From: Macrothele yani
Taxonomy: Eukaryota; Arthropoda; Arachnida; Araneae; Macrothelidae
Reading direction: 5' to 3'
Assembly (NCBI GenBank): GCA_039090855.1
Contig: CM077027.1
Location: 99,298,316 to 99,362,315 of the forward strand
DNA length: 64,000 nucleotides
The translations under genes and the position numbers were made by a program. A model generated the notes under the pieces. That model was not told the origin of the DNA. It did no database searches and saw only the letters and a list, made by a program, of their open reading frames with translations. This document shows, piece by piece, positions 33,042 to 43,851 of this stretch. How positions within the stretch are numbered: the first letter of the stretch is position 1; the number at the start of each line of letters is the position of its first letter.

Positions 33042-34456
33042 AACTGACGGAAAAAAATCCCAACACCACGAAAAAATAGTTGTAGAGGAATGAAATGGCG
33101 GCAATGCATTTGTATTGGTAACATATTTAATTGATTAAGGTTTCAAGATCACAGCTTAGAAAAGAGCCATTTTAAATGTGAAATCCTGGTACATTAATAA
33201 CCGGTGTGGGCGCCAGAATGTTGAATGCAAGCACGCAAACGTTCACGCATTGTGTCGTACAAGTGCTGGATGTCAGTTTGTGGGATAGAGTTCCATGCCT
33301 GTTGCACTTGGTCGGTCAATACAGGGACGGTTAATGCTGGTTGGGGGTGACGCTGGAGTTGTCGTCCAATGATGTCCCATACGTGCTCGATTGGTGAAAG
33401 ATCTGGTGATATAGCAGGCCACGGCAACATGTCGACACTCTGTAGAGCATGTTGGGTTACAACAGCGGTATGCGGGTGAGCGTTATCCTGTTGGAAAACA
33501 CCCCTGGAATGCTGTTCATGAATGGCAGCACAACAGGTTGAATCACCAGACCGACGTACAACTGTGCCGTCAGCGTGCGAGGGATAACCACGAGAGTGCT
33601 CCTGCTGTCATAGGAAATTGCTCCCCAGACCATAACTCCAGGTGTAGGTCCAGTGTGTCACGGCCGCAGACAGATTGGTTGCAGGCGCTCACCTGGCCTC
33701 CTTCTAACCAACACACGGCCATCACTGGCACCCAGGCAGAACCGGCTTTCATCAGAAAACACAACAGATCTCCACTCCGTCCTCCAATGAGCTCTAGCTT
33801 GACACCACTGACGTCGCAAACGGCAGTGGTTTGGAGTAAGTGGAATGCACGCTACAGGGCGTCTGGCTCGGAGCTGTCCTTCAAGTAACCGATTTGTAAT
33901 AGTTCGTTGTGTCACTGTGGTGGCAACTACAGCTCAAATTGCTGCCGCAGACGCAGTACGATGTGCCACGGCTATACGCCGTACACGGCGGTCTTCCCTC
34001 TCAGTAGTGCCACGTGGCCGGCCGGAACCCATTCTTCTTGAGGCAGTACCTTCCCTTGACCACCGCTGCCAACAATCGTGCACAGTGGCTACATTCCTGC
34101 CAAGTCGTTCTGCAATATTGCGGAAAGAAAATCCACCTTCTCTTAGCCCTATTACACGACCTCGTTAAAACTCCGTGAGCTGTTGATAATGGCTTCTTCG
34201 TCTTCTTAAATGCATTCTTGACTAACATCAACACACTACGTTGAATCTCAACGATAACTAACGCTCACGAACGTTACAGCGCGTATTTACAGCAAACATG
34301 CTTTGCACGTTCCGAGGGGCGCTACTAGCCCCACACGTATGCGCCGAGCGCGAAATTTGCATAGACGTCATCTTACAGATGTACTCTCACCGCCTACCAA
34401 CTGTCGTTTATCTAACACAACCCCTTTCTTGGTGTTGGGATTTTTTTCCGTCAGTG
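33042..34456 (-). mobile_element. Tc1-family transposon nested in the LINE
   Basis: Left end AACTGACGGAAAAAAATCCC and right end inverse GGGATTTTTTTCCGTCAGTG, flanked by TA at 33040-33041 and 34457-34458; 1415 bp. Removing it with one TA restores the LINE frame (ASRIDI to LLVSKFEWVN). Confidence 0.95.
33194..34233 (-). pseudogene. Tc1 transposase relic with short D-32-E spacing
   Basis: The N-terminal part (34233-33920) is broken into several frames. From 33915, RTITNRLLEGQLRARRPV is followed by the first aspartate in VVFSDESRFCLGASDGRV and RRRPGERL. A shift follows. FQQDNAHPHTAVVTQHALQ and MLPWPAISPDLSPIEHVWD then give the second aspartate and the glutamate only 32 residues apart, two fewer than classic Tc1. 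It ends at SGAHTGY, 33194. The short linker may be a subfamily trait or a deletion; one copy cannot decide. Confidence 0.85.
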
Positions 34457-34458
34457 TA

Positions 34459-37016
34459 TTACTTGTCTCGAAGTTTGAGTGGGTGAATGGGGCTGAGGTC
34501 TTCGAACCGAATGCGCAGCCGCTGCATATTTCGGATCATAATGTTGTCACGATGGATGTCTGTGTACCAGAACCGAGAGTGCAAAAACACTTCCATGTTG
34601 GAGGATGTTGAAGCGCTGTCACAAATTCAATCGATCTTGGTGGAGGGTGCAGAGGCGGTCACCGATGACGAGATCGACGGTTGGGAACGGGCGAAGAAAG
34701 AGGTTCAGCGGGTTTTAAGTATTCGGGAAAAGAAGTTAGCGAAGGAGAAGAGAACAACTCGGATCTTTCTCATGAATCTTCTGAATGCTTCTGTTCAAGG
34801 TAATGAGAATGAGTGTAACCTCAACATCATTACTGAAATTAGGCAGAAGATTGCCCGTTTTTACAAGACAGTTGGTTCTGAAGTTCAGCTTCAGGCGGTA
34901 GTCAGGAGCATCAAGATGGAGCGGGATGTAAATTACATCTACCGTAAGCTTGAATTTGAAAGAAAGAAAGAGAAATTAGAAGTTCTGCACATCGATGGCT
35001 GTGAAGTTTGATATAGTAGAAAGATTCTGCAGAAGTGGCCAAAGTTCTTCGGCGACCTTTTTTCCGACCTCGATGGACAACTGGCTTGAGGGAAATCCGC
35101 GGATTTCGCATAAGGACATGGAGCTCCTTGAAAGGGATTTCACGGTTACGGAAGTTAGGTCGGCGAGCCAGGACCTTAAACCCGGTAAGTCTCTTGGGCG
35201 CGATGGGTTTCCTGTGGAATTTCACAGGACGTTTGTTAACATTTTAGCTCCCTGGCTTTGCAGAGTGTTTAATGAGATTGTTAGGGCTGGTCTAATGACG
35301 GAGCCCATGCGGATGACGATGGTTACCCTTTTGTGTAAGACCCCCAGCACTCCTAGATCGTTAGGTGGTAGGAGACGGGTGCCTCTTTCGACTGTTGACT
35401 ACAATATCCCGGCCAGAATCATCAATAGTAGGCTCTGTTTGGTTGCTAAACATCTCATCTGTGTCAGTCAGACGTGTGGTATCAAGGGGCGTCGTATGTT
35501 TTGGAACGTGCGTTGCATCAGTGTTACCTGGGTGACAAGGGTATTAAAATGGGCCTTTTTCCCGCCGGTCAGAGTAAAGCCTTTGATACGGTTTCTCACA
35601 AGTTGCTGGAGGTACACGGATTCGGGGATTTCTTTCGAAGTGCAGTGGAGACCTTCTACAGAGGTCTCTCTGGGAGGGTCATCATAGTTGCGCGTCTTTC
35701 TCCCCTCTTTGAGGTTCAAAGAGGGGTGAGACAAGGATGTCCGCTTTCTCCCTTGATCTTTGTTTTGGTGTTAGAAACCCTGCTTAGGAAAGTCATTTGT
35801 GCCAACAGCGTTAGGGGGTTTCCCGTTCCGGGAACTTTGCTTTGTTGAAGTATCTCACTTACGCCGATTATGTCACCTTCTTCGTGGATGGAGAAGGCAG
35901 CTTGAGGGGTTTGCGGGAAACTTTTGCGGGGTACTGCAGAGCGACCGGTGCCCGTCTCAACGATTACAAGTCGAACATTATGCTTTAGGGTAGATGGGAG
36001 CGGCTGGCGGTCGTGGGTTTGGCAATCACCAAGGGACCTGTTCGGATACTGGATATCCAATTTTTTAAGGACGGGGTCCACAGAAATACCTCGGGGAATA
36101 TTCCTGCGAACATTCATATCTCGAGGGTCAACCGCGCCAAGCTGGCGAATACCCTCCTGGTTTCTAAGTGTACCTTTGCCGGAGAATTGGAGTCTCCACC
36201 CCCGGTATTATGAGGCTTCTGGAAAGGGCGGTCATTGGCTTCGTTTGGGCCGGCAAGAAGACCGAGGAGGTGACTCGCGCTATCCTGTGCTGTCCTAGGG
36301 AGAAAGGGGGCTTTGATGTCAAGCACCTTCCTACTTGGTTCAGTGCGCTTCAGTTTTCAAGTGTGAGAGAGGCTCTTGCCGTCTACCACACGTGTAGGAA
36401 CTTAGTTATCTACTTCACGGGTTTGGATGCGAAGAAGTATCTGCCGGGTCACAAATCTGTGGTTCCCCGTAGAGAGTCTATTCCCAAGAAGTATCTCTTG
36501 GATGGTCGCCTGCGGGACTTCGCAGAGGCAAGCCGCAACAGGAAGTGGACGAGGCAGTCATATCTTCATCTTTTCCCTAGGCCTAGGGAACAAGTCATCA
36601 AGGATTTTAACGTTCCTAGAAACTTCCCATGAGAGAGGCTTGCGTGAGCATTCACTCGACAGGGGTGGACTGCAAGAAGACGGACTTTAGGTGGCGGCGG
36701 GCCCACAATGTCCTTCCGAAGAGGAGTCGACAGTTTCGGTGAGGAGGCATCTCCTCCGATAGGTGTCTTTCGTGTGCGGGCACTAAGGACAGGTTCCATC
36801 TCTTTTGGACCTGCCCCATGGCGCGCCAGATCTGGTAAGGAATCTGGACTTAGATTTGGCACAAGAGACTTGACGCCCTCCAGTTTCGCCAGGCTAGCGT
36901 GTTTTATCTGCACCCTGCCCCGGCGGTGGGTAGGGATGTCTGGAGTATGATTATCACCGAGGCCTGTTTTAAAATGTGGAGGGATCTTACGATGTTCTTT
37001 CCAGACAACGTGAATT
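34459..37016 (+). pseudogene. LINE endonuclease C-terminus and reverse transcriptase (Tx1/L1-like)
   Basis: Continues the endonuclease with EVFEPNAQPLHISDHNVVTM (the SDH catalytic block). After a shift comes a linker (34600-35010), then RT motifs: SLGRDGFPVEF, DYNIPARIINSRL, FPAGQSKAFDTVSHKLLE, and GVRQGCPLSPLIFVLVLE. The polymerase box reads TYADYVTFFV at about 35857-35886, with tyrosine (35869-35871) replacing the second aspartate of YADD. Downstream are GLRETFAGYCRATGARLN, CCPREKGGFDVKHLP and a terminal CLSCAGTKDRFHLFWTCP zinc-knuckle-like motif, ending at a stop near 37016. Many shifts are present. Tx1/L1-like placement is inference from motif style. Confidence 0.85.
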
Positions 37017-37636
37017 AAAGAACGTTACCGAATTGGCCACCGAGGCAGGATACACCCCGGACCTGGTACATAGCTATATCGAGAAAGTCAGAACCAGTCA
37101 TATTAATCTTTCTACGCCGCAACTACGCTTCGTGGACTCAATTCCATACATACCAAATGTTTCTTATCAGCTCAAGAACGCGCTCAAGAATATGAACCTT
37201 GCTGTTGGCTACAGGTCTCCGACATCTTTATATGCCATGCTTCAGGGAAACTCTGACAAGTCCACGCTTTCCAAAGACAGGTGTTTATGCCATCCCTTTA
37301 CAATATCCGGACGGCTCCAGGCAATACTACATTGGAATGACCAAGCTTTCGTTTGGAACTAGAATCAACGAGCATAAAAGGGACATAAACAACTGTAAAG
37401 TAACAACAGTCCTATCCAGAGAGGTTCAGCTCAAGTCTGCTACTCCTATGTGGGATGACGTAAAGAAATTAGCCTCCTACTCCACCCCAAAATCTACCGC
37501 CATTCGCGAAACTTTAGAAATCATCGCCAACAGTAAATCATGCACTGACAACCTCTCGCTGGAGTTGCCACGGGTTTTGGAACCAGTTCTTCAAATAATG
37601 AATGCATTTTTTTTCTTCTATGATTCTGCGTGCTAA
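37017..37636 (+). pseudogene. Penelope-like element, RT C-terminus and GIY-YIG endonuclease
   Basis: Begins in the RT thumb region with NVTELATEAGYTPDLVHSYI and VDSIPYIPNVSYQLKNAL. A frameshift near 37265 follows, then GVYAIPLQYPDGSRQYYIG with RINEHKRDI and the C-terminal STAIRETLEII glutamate motif, ending at a stop at 37634-37636. All GIY-YIG signature residues are visible. The element is 5'-truncated and abuts the LINE stop. Its 3' tail resumes after the Tc1 at 37673-39080 and ends near 39262, giving an estimated remnant of about 850 bp. Confidence 0.85.
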
Positions 37637-37672
37637 CGAGCATGACGCCTCGAGTCTTTGGATGAATAATTA

Positions 37673-39080
37673 CACTGCTGGCCACCCAAAATGGAACACC
37701 AAGAAGGACACGAGAAAGAAAATCCAGATTTACTGGACACATAACAACAGATACAAAGATGAAACGATTGAGCTTACAGGCCCGTGCGACTTGCGGAACA
37801 CGCAGACATCAATAGTTCATGTGGCCCCCATGGCTGGCAATAACGGCCGCTACACGCCGCGGCATCGAACGAAAGAGGCATTGGATGTGGGCTTGGGGTA
37901 TGTCGGTCCAGGCTGCTTCCACACGTTGCCACAGTTCATCAGGCGTAACCGCGGGTGGTACTTGCCGGGCCACTCGGTTGCCGATCAGCGACCAGACATG
38001 TTCGATGGGCGACATATCGGGAGAACAGGCGGGCCACGGCAGCAGTGACACCTGGTGGGCCGTGAAGAATTGTTGCACGATGCATGCCACGTGCGGGAGC
38101 GCGTTGTCCCGTTGAAACGTGGCCGCTGGAAGGTCCTGAAGGTAAGGGAGGACTACAGGCTCCAAAACGTCGGAGATATACGGTGGCTGTTGAGTGTACT
38201 GGCGATGCGTACCAGAGGGGTGCGGGTGTCATATCCAATTGCGCCCCAAACCATAACGCCAGGCGACGGACCGGTATGGCGATGCATAATGCAGGCGTCA
38301 TACAGTCTCTAGCCGTGGTGCCGCCACACCAGGATCCGACCATCGTGGTGTTGCAGGCAGAAGCCGGATTCGTCGGAGAAGACAATGTCGTGCTATTCCG
38401 TAGATCAGGTGCGGCGTTCAACAACCCACTGCCGCCGCACTCTCCGGTGGTGTAACGTCAATGGTAATCGGAGCAATGGGCGCCGTGCGACAAGTCCCGC
38501 TTCCTGCAGACGACTTCGAACGGTACGTGCTGACACAGGTTGTTGCGCAACACACCCTAATTCTTGCTCTAACGTTCGTGATGTGGCGGTGCGAGCCGTC
38601 AATGCCCGCCGCACAACATGCCGGTCCTCTCGTTCGGTGGTGTGCCGCGGCTGAGGCAATCGCTCACGTCGGTTTATCCGTCCCTCCTGCACTAACCGAA
38701 GCCATACTCGCTTCACTGTGACTGGATGTCGTCTCACACGGGCGCCGATGTCTCGGTACGATAAACCGCTGTCGCGATAAGTGACTATTCGTCCTCTGTA
38801 GAGCTCCGAAACGTGCTGGAATGACTGCCGTATTCTGCCACGAGACATCAGGAAGCTTCTCATACACAGGTCCGGCAGCACAACACACTTCCTCTACTTA
38901 CACCCCGCCTTCTGTGCACCCTTCTTCTAGTGCTTCTCGGTGACGTACCGGGCGCACATAATTTGCATATGCCCTGAAATGCTAATCGTTTGCATGTCCT
39001 CTCGCTGGCGACGCATGCTGCGAATTTCAGGCCAATCGGATGCTTCCTTCTTGGTGTTGCATTTTGGGTGGCCAGCAGTA
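37673..39080 (-). mobile_element. Tc1-family transposon, family G copy 1
   Basis: Left end CACTGCTGGCCACCCAAAAT and right end inverse ATTTTGGGTGGCCAGCAGTA, with TA at 37671-37672 and 39081-39082; 1408 bp. A sister copy lies at 54028-55383. It interrupts the Penelope 3' region. Confidence 0.95.
37809..38848 (-). pseudogene. Tc1 transposase relic, family G
   Basis: From 38848: MSRGRIRQSFQHVSELYRGR, helix-turn-helix LSYRDIGARVRRHPVTVKRV, REDRHVVRRALTARTATSRT, ARTVRSRLQEAGLVARRPLL. It stops at a TGA (38405-38407) where the sister family sequence has tryptophan. Out of that frame follow VFSDESGFCLQHHDG (first aspartate) and VWGAIGYDTRTPLVRI. The last part is open from 38165: FQRDNALPHVA (second aspartate), SPDMSPIEHVWSLIG (glutamate, 34 residues on), SMPRRVAAVIASHGG. 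Few lesions, so relatively young. Confidence 0.9.
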
Positions 39081-39149
39081 TACTTAGCATCTGCTTGTTA
39101 TTGTCAAGTCAAGTCACCGCGTTCAAATTGTTGAAGCGTTCTATTATTC

Positions 39150-39262
39150 AGTTTGCAGTTTGCTGTCTACCTACCTTGAGAAAGCCATCTGGTTGATGTG
39201 CGAAAGCTTGGAAACCTTGATATATAATCTACGCCAAGAAATTCGGATTACTAATATAGTTA
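39150..39262 (+). repeat. Penelope 3' tail repeat, copy 1
   Basis: Matches 60900-61010: CAGTTTGCTGTCTACCTACC, TTGAGAAAGCCATCTGGTTG, ATGTGCGAAAGCTTGGAAAC, and TCTACGCCAAGAAATTCGGA. The compact AAAGCC..GGTTGATGTGCGAAAGC stem is characteristic of Penelope-like 3' regions and follows the GIY-YIG frame once the Tc1 is removed. Confidence 0.75.
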
Positions 39263-39264
39263 TA

Positions 39265-40792
39265 TATTGGTGTGCAAAAATTAAGGACGTAGAGGAGAAA
39301 TCAGCGCATAACAGCGGAACGAGCAGGCAGAACGGACGAAAGACCACTCAGGAGATAGATTGGGGTCCGGTACGGTAGGCATGCGCATACATGCAGCATG
39401 ACGTAAGTGGGGGGGTGTTGGAAGGGTATAAAGCACACGGGCGGTGTACGCTCAGCAATTCGGTGAAAGCTATTGCACGGTGTACACCAGTTTAAACGAC
39501 GTCGAGTTGCTGCCACCGTGTGATATGGCCAACAGGCAATCCAGTAGACGACATCTGGATGACTTTACCCGAGATCGTGTCATTGGGAAGTTGGAAGAAG
39601 GTCGAAGTGTGACTAGTGTGGCCGAGGAGTTTGGGATCGCTCACAGCATCGTTTCACGAGCTTGGAGAGCATTTCAGACGGCAGGAACAGCTGTCTGAGA
39701 ATTTAGCAGTGGTTGTCCACGAGCAACCACGGCGGCGGACGACCGGTATATTGTCCTACAGGCGAGCGGCAGACAGCGGGAGAAAAAGCAAGGCACATGC
39801 AACAGACAACTGGACGTCCGTTATCGCGTTTTACCGTGGCCAAGAGGCTGCACAAAGGTAGTCTATTTGCACGACGACCAGTACGGTGTGTGCCATTAAC
39901 GCCTGCTCATCGGAGACGGTGGTTTCTGTGGTGCCAGGAACACAAGAACTGGACACATCAGCAATGGGGTCGAGTTTTCTTTACGGATGAGAGCCGATTT
40001 AGTCTGAAAAGCGATTCTGGAGGTATACACATCTGCAGAGAGCAGGGAACACGCAATCACACCTCCAACATCATCGAAAGGGACCGGTTTGGAGGTGACG
40101 GAGTTCTCCTTTAGGGCGGTATCATGCTTGGTAGCCGTAGTGACCTCCACATCTTCCAAGGAGGTTCAGTCACTGGTGTCCGCTATTGTACCGAGGTTCT
40201 CCTGCCTCACGTGCGTCTGTTTAGAGGTGCTGTGGGTCCTGAGTTCCTCTTCATGGACGACAGCGCTACACCTCAGCGTACAATTGCTGTCGCAGAGCTG
40301 TTGGAGAGTGAAGATATTCAACGCATGGATTGGCCCGCAAGGTCCCCATACCTAAATCCAATCGAACACGTGTGGGACCTTCTCGGGAGACGCTTGGCAG
40401 CACGTCACCAGCCGCCAGCGACGATTCCGCAGCTGCGATGGCGCTGCAAAAGGAATGGGCCGCGATGCCTCAACAGCATCTTGACAACCTCATCCTCAGC
40501 ATGGACAGACGTTGTAAATCCTGCAAAGCAGTCAGGGATTATCATACCTCCTACTAAAGACTGGATTTTCTTGGCAGCCGCCTGTCACATGGACGCTTCT
40601 GTCTTCTGTCCAGTTGTGCTCGAAGCTACCTTTTCAATAAAGTGCCTTTGTATCCTTTGGATTCCTTGTTCTCACTTGTCCCATATTCTTACAACTTGGG
40701 GATCTTATGGTATGATTTGGGTCGATGTGGAGCACTTCTGCACGACGTTACATTCGAAAAACCGTCTCGTCTTTAATTTATGCAAGCCAGTG
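39265..40792 (+). mobile_element. Tc1-family transposon
   Basis: Left end TATTGGTGTGCAAAAATTAA and right end inverse TTAATTTATGCAAGCCAGTG (several mismatches), with TA at 39263-39264 and 40793-40794; 1528 bp. It joins the Penelope tail on its left and an RTE fragment on its right. Confidence 0.85.
39525..40557 (+). pseudogene. Tc1 transposase relic (DD34E)
   Basis: Starts MANRQSSRRHLDDFTRDRVI with a helix-turn-helix (SVTSVAEEFGIAHSIVSRAW). A TGA at about 39696 and shifts follow. Next comes GSLFARRPVRCVPLTPAHRR and the first aspartate in FFTDESRFSLKSDSG, then a TAG at about 40112. The C-terminal part holds FMDDSATPQRTIAVAELL (second aspartate; asparagine replaced by serine) and SPYLNPIEHVWDLLG (glutamate kept, aspartate of SPDL changed to tyrosine), 34 residues apart. 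A shift near 40440 leads to LSMDRRCKSCKAVRDYH and the stop at 40557. Confidence 0.88.
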
Positions 40793-40796
40793 TATA

Positions 40797-41325
40797 TGAA
40801 AGGGATGATACATGTACTCCAGACATTACGAAAGTTACCAGTACCAGAGTTATTCCAGTCCTCCCAGAAGAAGTTTCACATGCAATCAAGAACATGAAAC
40901 GGGGAAAAGCTCCAGGAGAAGATGGGATTACCGTGGACATTATACAAGAAGCAAGTGAAGAAATTGAAACTACACTCGCCCAAGTTTTCACCAGATATCT
41001 TAATGAAGGGAAGATTCCTGAGGATTGGAACAATGCTACAATGGTCCTTCTCCATAAAAAAAGTGACGTTGAGGATCTCAGGAACTGCAGGCCCATCAGC
41101 CTCCTATCAGTGGTTTATAAAATCTTCACTAAAGTTCTTTCACATCGCTTGAAGGTAACACTTGACATGGCCCAACCTAGAGAACAAGCTGGATTCAGGA
41201 GTGGCTACAGCACTATATATCATATCCATGTACTGAGACAACTAATTGAAAGAACAAGAGAATATGAAATTCCATTATGCATGGCTTTTATTGACTATGA
41301 AAAGGCCTTCGATTCCGTGAAACCA
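40797..41325 (+). pseudogene. RTE-clade LINE reverse transcriptase, N-terminal fragment
   Basis: Open frame with VSHAIKNMKRGKAPGEDGIT, IPEDWNNATMVLLHKKSD, NCRPISLLSVVYKIFTKVL, REQAGFRSGYSTIYHIHVL, and the first polymerase aspartate in CMAFIDYEKAFDSV. These are the fingers and palm motifs of RTE-type LINEs. The match ends right after FDSV. The palm aspartate pair and endonuclease are missing, so it is truncated at both ends. A C-terminal piece of an RTE lies at 51760-52540 but belongs to another insertion. Confidence 0.85.
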
Positions 41326-41749
41326 TCAGTATCGGCTACGTCTATATTCGTCCCATCAGTCGTTAAATTTTCCGTTCCTATAACAGCATTCTATATCAAG
41401 TTTGTTTTCCGTGAGTTAATTTTCAAATCCACTTCTTTACTCCTATCAGCAAGCTCGTGCACCATATTCAGCCATATACACTGCTCGATACAAAAAATGC
41501 GACACCTGGAAGTGTTTGTCGGTGCTCCATGAAAATTGGTGGTTGCGTGCCGACAGTTGGGTTATGTAAATTATTGCAGTTGAGAAACAATCCCGTAATA
41601 CGTGAGGGAGGCAAAAGGGTAAATCGGTTTGGCGTGGCTAAGTTTAGTGATCTGGGCATGTGGATCATTGCTCAGGATGATCTCGGTGGCGAAAGCATCT
41701 ATAAGGAGTGAGAATGACAGGGTCGACGTCATCGAGAATCTTACCATCA

Positions 41750-42170
41750 CACGGACACATTTACCACAGGCTTCATCATAGGGCTACGTACGGCTGGAAG
41801 GTCCCTGCGTTGCATCGTGGCGGAAAAGCTTCGGCATAAAAAACTGTCGGCCGGATGGGGAAGACAGGGGTTAGAGAAAGGTAATGCTCGTCGTCGTAGT
41901 TCGACTCGTGCATGCAGACTGACGTAAGAACACCTCGATGACCACATTCGATGGCAAATCATGGCAGCCCCAGAATCCACAGCGGACACCATTCTAAGAG
42001 GTGTATAGCAATCTACGGACTTCACCGTATCGACACGAACTGTGAATCACCGATTGGTTAACGCAAGTTAGCACTCTCGCCAGCCATTGCAACGACCGTC
42101 ACTCACCGCAGCACATCGTTGCCTAAGGTTGCAGTGCATGGTGTCGTACCAGACATGTCGTACCGTACCA
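41750..42170 (+). pseudogene. Tc1 transposase N-terminal fragment
   Basis: Reads IMGLRTAGRSLRCIVAEKL (first helix-turn-helix), EHLDDHIRWQIMAAPESTAD, and VNHRLVNAS..HSRQPLQRP SLTAAHR-like text, the two DNA-binding subdomains of a Tc1 transposase, with in-frame stops. Catalytic blocks are absent. A word near 41480 (ACTGCTCGATACAAAAAATG) may be a left terminus, but I cannot confirm it. Confidence 0.65.
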
Positions 42171-42454
42171 TGATAGGGGTCTTCTAAATATCAATCCATG
42201 CTTAGCAGAATTCGAATCCGGACATAATGTCCGAAAGTTACATAGCTCTTTGTTGTGCTGTCTAGCTTTTAGACAATATAGCGCTAATAATCGTCAAAAA
42301 AGAAAAACTGATACTTCGGTTTTCAAAAATTGAAGTTTTGGGTTTACAGTTTAATAACTTGTATACGAGCTTCTCCAGAGACAGAAAAAGACTTTCACCC
42401 CAGAACGAGAGCTGCTGGCCCGAACTGAAGGGTTAAAAGATATGCACTGCTATT

Positions 42455-42741
42455 CGTTGAAAATACAATACCAAGAAAGACCTGAGATATTGAAGGGAGA
42501 TTTATAGGGTGTATACAAGGCGTAGGTGATCAGAAGTGCAGACCTGTCAATGATGTGAAACGCACAATATTCAGGACCTTGTGTGCCTACCACGAGCGGC
42601 GACAATGGCTTATACATGGCGTGGTATCGACTCGAAGAAGTTCTGAATGTCGCACTGCGGAAGGTCGTTCCATGCTGTTTCGATTCGTACCGAAGGTTTA
42701 TCTTAGGTAACTGGCTGCGAAGCCTGACGGACCAGTCGTCT
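42455..42741 (-). mobile_element. Tc1 3' end fragment (family G-like)
   Basis: Aligns with 53123-53470: CCAAGAAAGACCTGAGATAT, CACGAGCGGCGA, GTCACACAGCGGAAGGTC-like words. On the minus strand the C-terminal text of a Tc1 transposase can be read with stops. A terminus CACTGCTATTCGTTG lies near 42444. Confidence 0.65.
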
Positions 42742-42756
42742 GAGAGAGGTGGAACA

Positions 42757-42858
42757 GCGAGCTCACCGAGTGGCCGCTGTTTTGAGGGCTAATAAATGGT
42801 TGTCCTACAGCTTATTAGGTAGGTGGTCATAATGTAATATCTCATCGGTGTATATTTT
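42757..42858 (+). mobile_element. Tc1 family K, 3' end fragment
   Basis: GAGTGGCCGCTGTTTTGAGG, then TTATTAGGTAGGTGGTCATA and the terminus ATCTCATCGGTGTATA match the right end of the elements at 10768-11985 and 62373-63564. Confidence 0.85.
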
Positions 42859-43552
42859 TGATAACGGGGGAACAGATGTTGAAATTGTATTTTTTGGCCA
42901 GATTATAAAACTTATTGTGCTGTTGGGATACAGGACGTGATGATGCCCTTACAACATGCTACAGATGAAAAAAGTATATCAATAAAATCTAAATTAATAT
43001 AAACTTTGAGATTTTTGTATTTTAGGATTTTTCGATACAGAAGTTTTTTATAAACGATGCTCAACTGTTTTGATTTGTACACCTCCACATCAGTATGAAT
43101 TCCACAAGAACCGTGTCCCTTACGGTATACATAATTCAGTCAAATCTCCTTTGTGCACTTCTATTATATTTCTTCGTAGTGAAATTTTCGTAATCTTTTA
43201 ATTTCTTGAATGTCGACTGAAATTAGTTCAGTAGATTCTTTGGTGAAAAGACCATGCATTTTCTTCAAGAACTTTGGTGGGAAGAACTGAAGTAAAATCC
43301 TCAGGATCCTAAATAAAAATAAAAACAAGCCCTAAGTAAAATCCTTAGAATTCATGATTTTTGGGGAGGAGGGCCTAATAGTGAATCGTACATGGCCATG
43401 TGCGATTATTTATATTTAAGATCCATGTGCGATTATTTATACTTTTTTGCATTTCATAAACTCTTTATAGTATAATATGTAGAATAATTTAGTTAATTCA
43501 AATATAATTAATTCATATTTCAGCTCTTCAAAAAGTGCATTAAAATAACAAT
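42859..43552. other. Non-coding, nothing recognised
   Basis: AT-rich sequence with a short direct repeat (GATCCATGTGCGATTATTTA-like, near 43390-43440). No gene was recognised. Confidence 0.5.
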
Positions 43553-43745
43553 ACAAATTTTGAAGATGACAATCCGATTTTTGGCGTAAATGTGACAAGG
43601 ATGGTAAGTCAGATAATATCCGAAAACTTGAAAATTTTCATCGTCCTGGAGCGGGACTCGAATCCGCGTCTCCCAGAAAACGCCCGGGTATGCTAACCAC
43701 TACACCACCCAGAACGACCAAGTTTCAAGTTTCCGATCAATTTGA
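43553..43745 (-). repeat. tRNA-bearing repeat E, direct copy 1
   Basis: Shares ACAAATTTTGAAGATGACAA, GGCGTAAATGTGACAAGGAT, CAGATAATATCCGA and the tRNA-like block with the two copies at 43852-44261. The tRNA-like part (43643-43715, minus strand) is complete here. Confidence 0.9.
43643..43715 (-). other. tRNA-like segment in repeat E
   Basis: 73 nt. The acceptor halves GTTCTGG and CCAGGAC pair (one G-T). Box A is TGGTGTAGTGGTTAGCAT and box B is GATTCGAGTCCC. The anticodon arm CCCGG..CTGGG encloses GCGTTTT, without the usual U33, so a decoding role is doubtful. Confidence 0.7.
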
Positions 43746-43851
43746 ATATAACCATGACAGGATTCGCTAGTCGAAGCAACCGGCATTCATGTTTAGCGAA
43801 TCTGGAGGTTAAGAATCTTATCCCGTGTTTGCCCGAAGAAGCAGATAAATC

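Noticed and set aside
32718..33047. Independent 109-codon gene
   Set aside because: It is the second segment of the LINE endonuclease, with its start lying inside the hAT-like element.
36976..37362. 128-codon gene of its own
   Set aside because: Its first residues are out-of-frame LINE code and the rest is the Penelope RT C-terminus before a frameshift.
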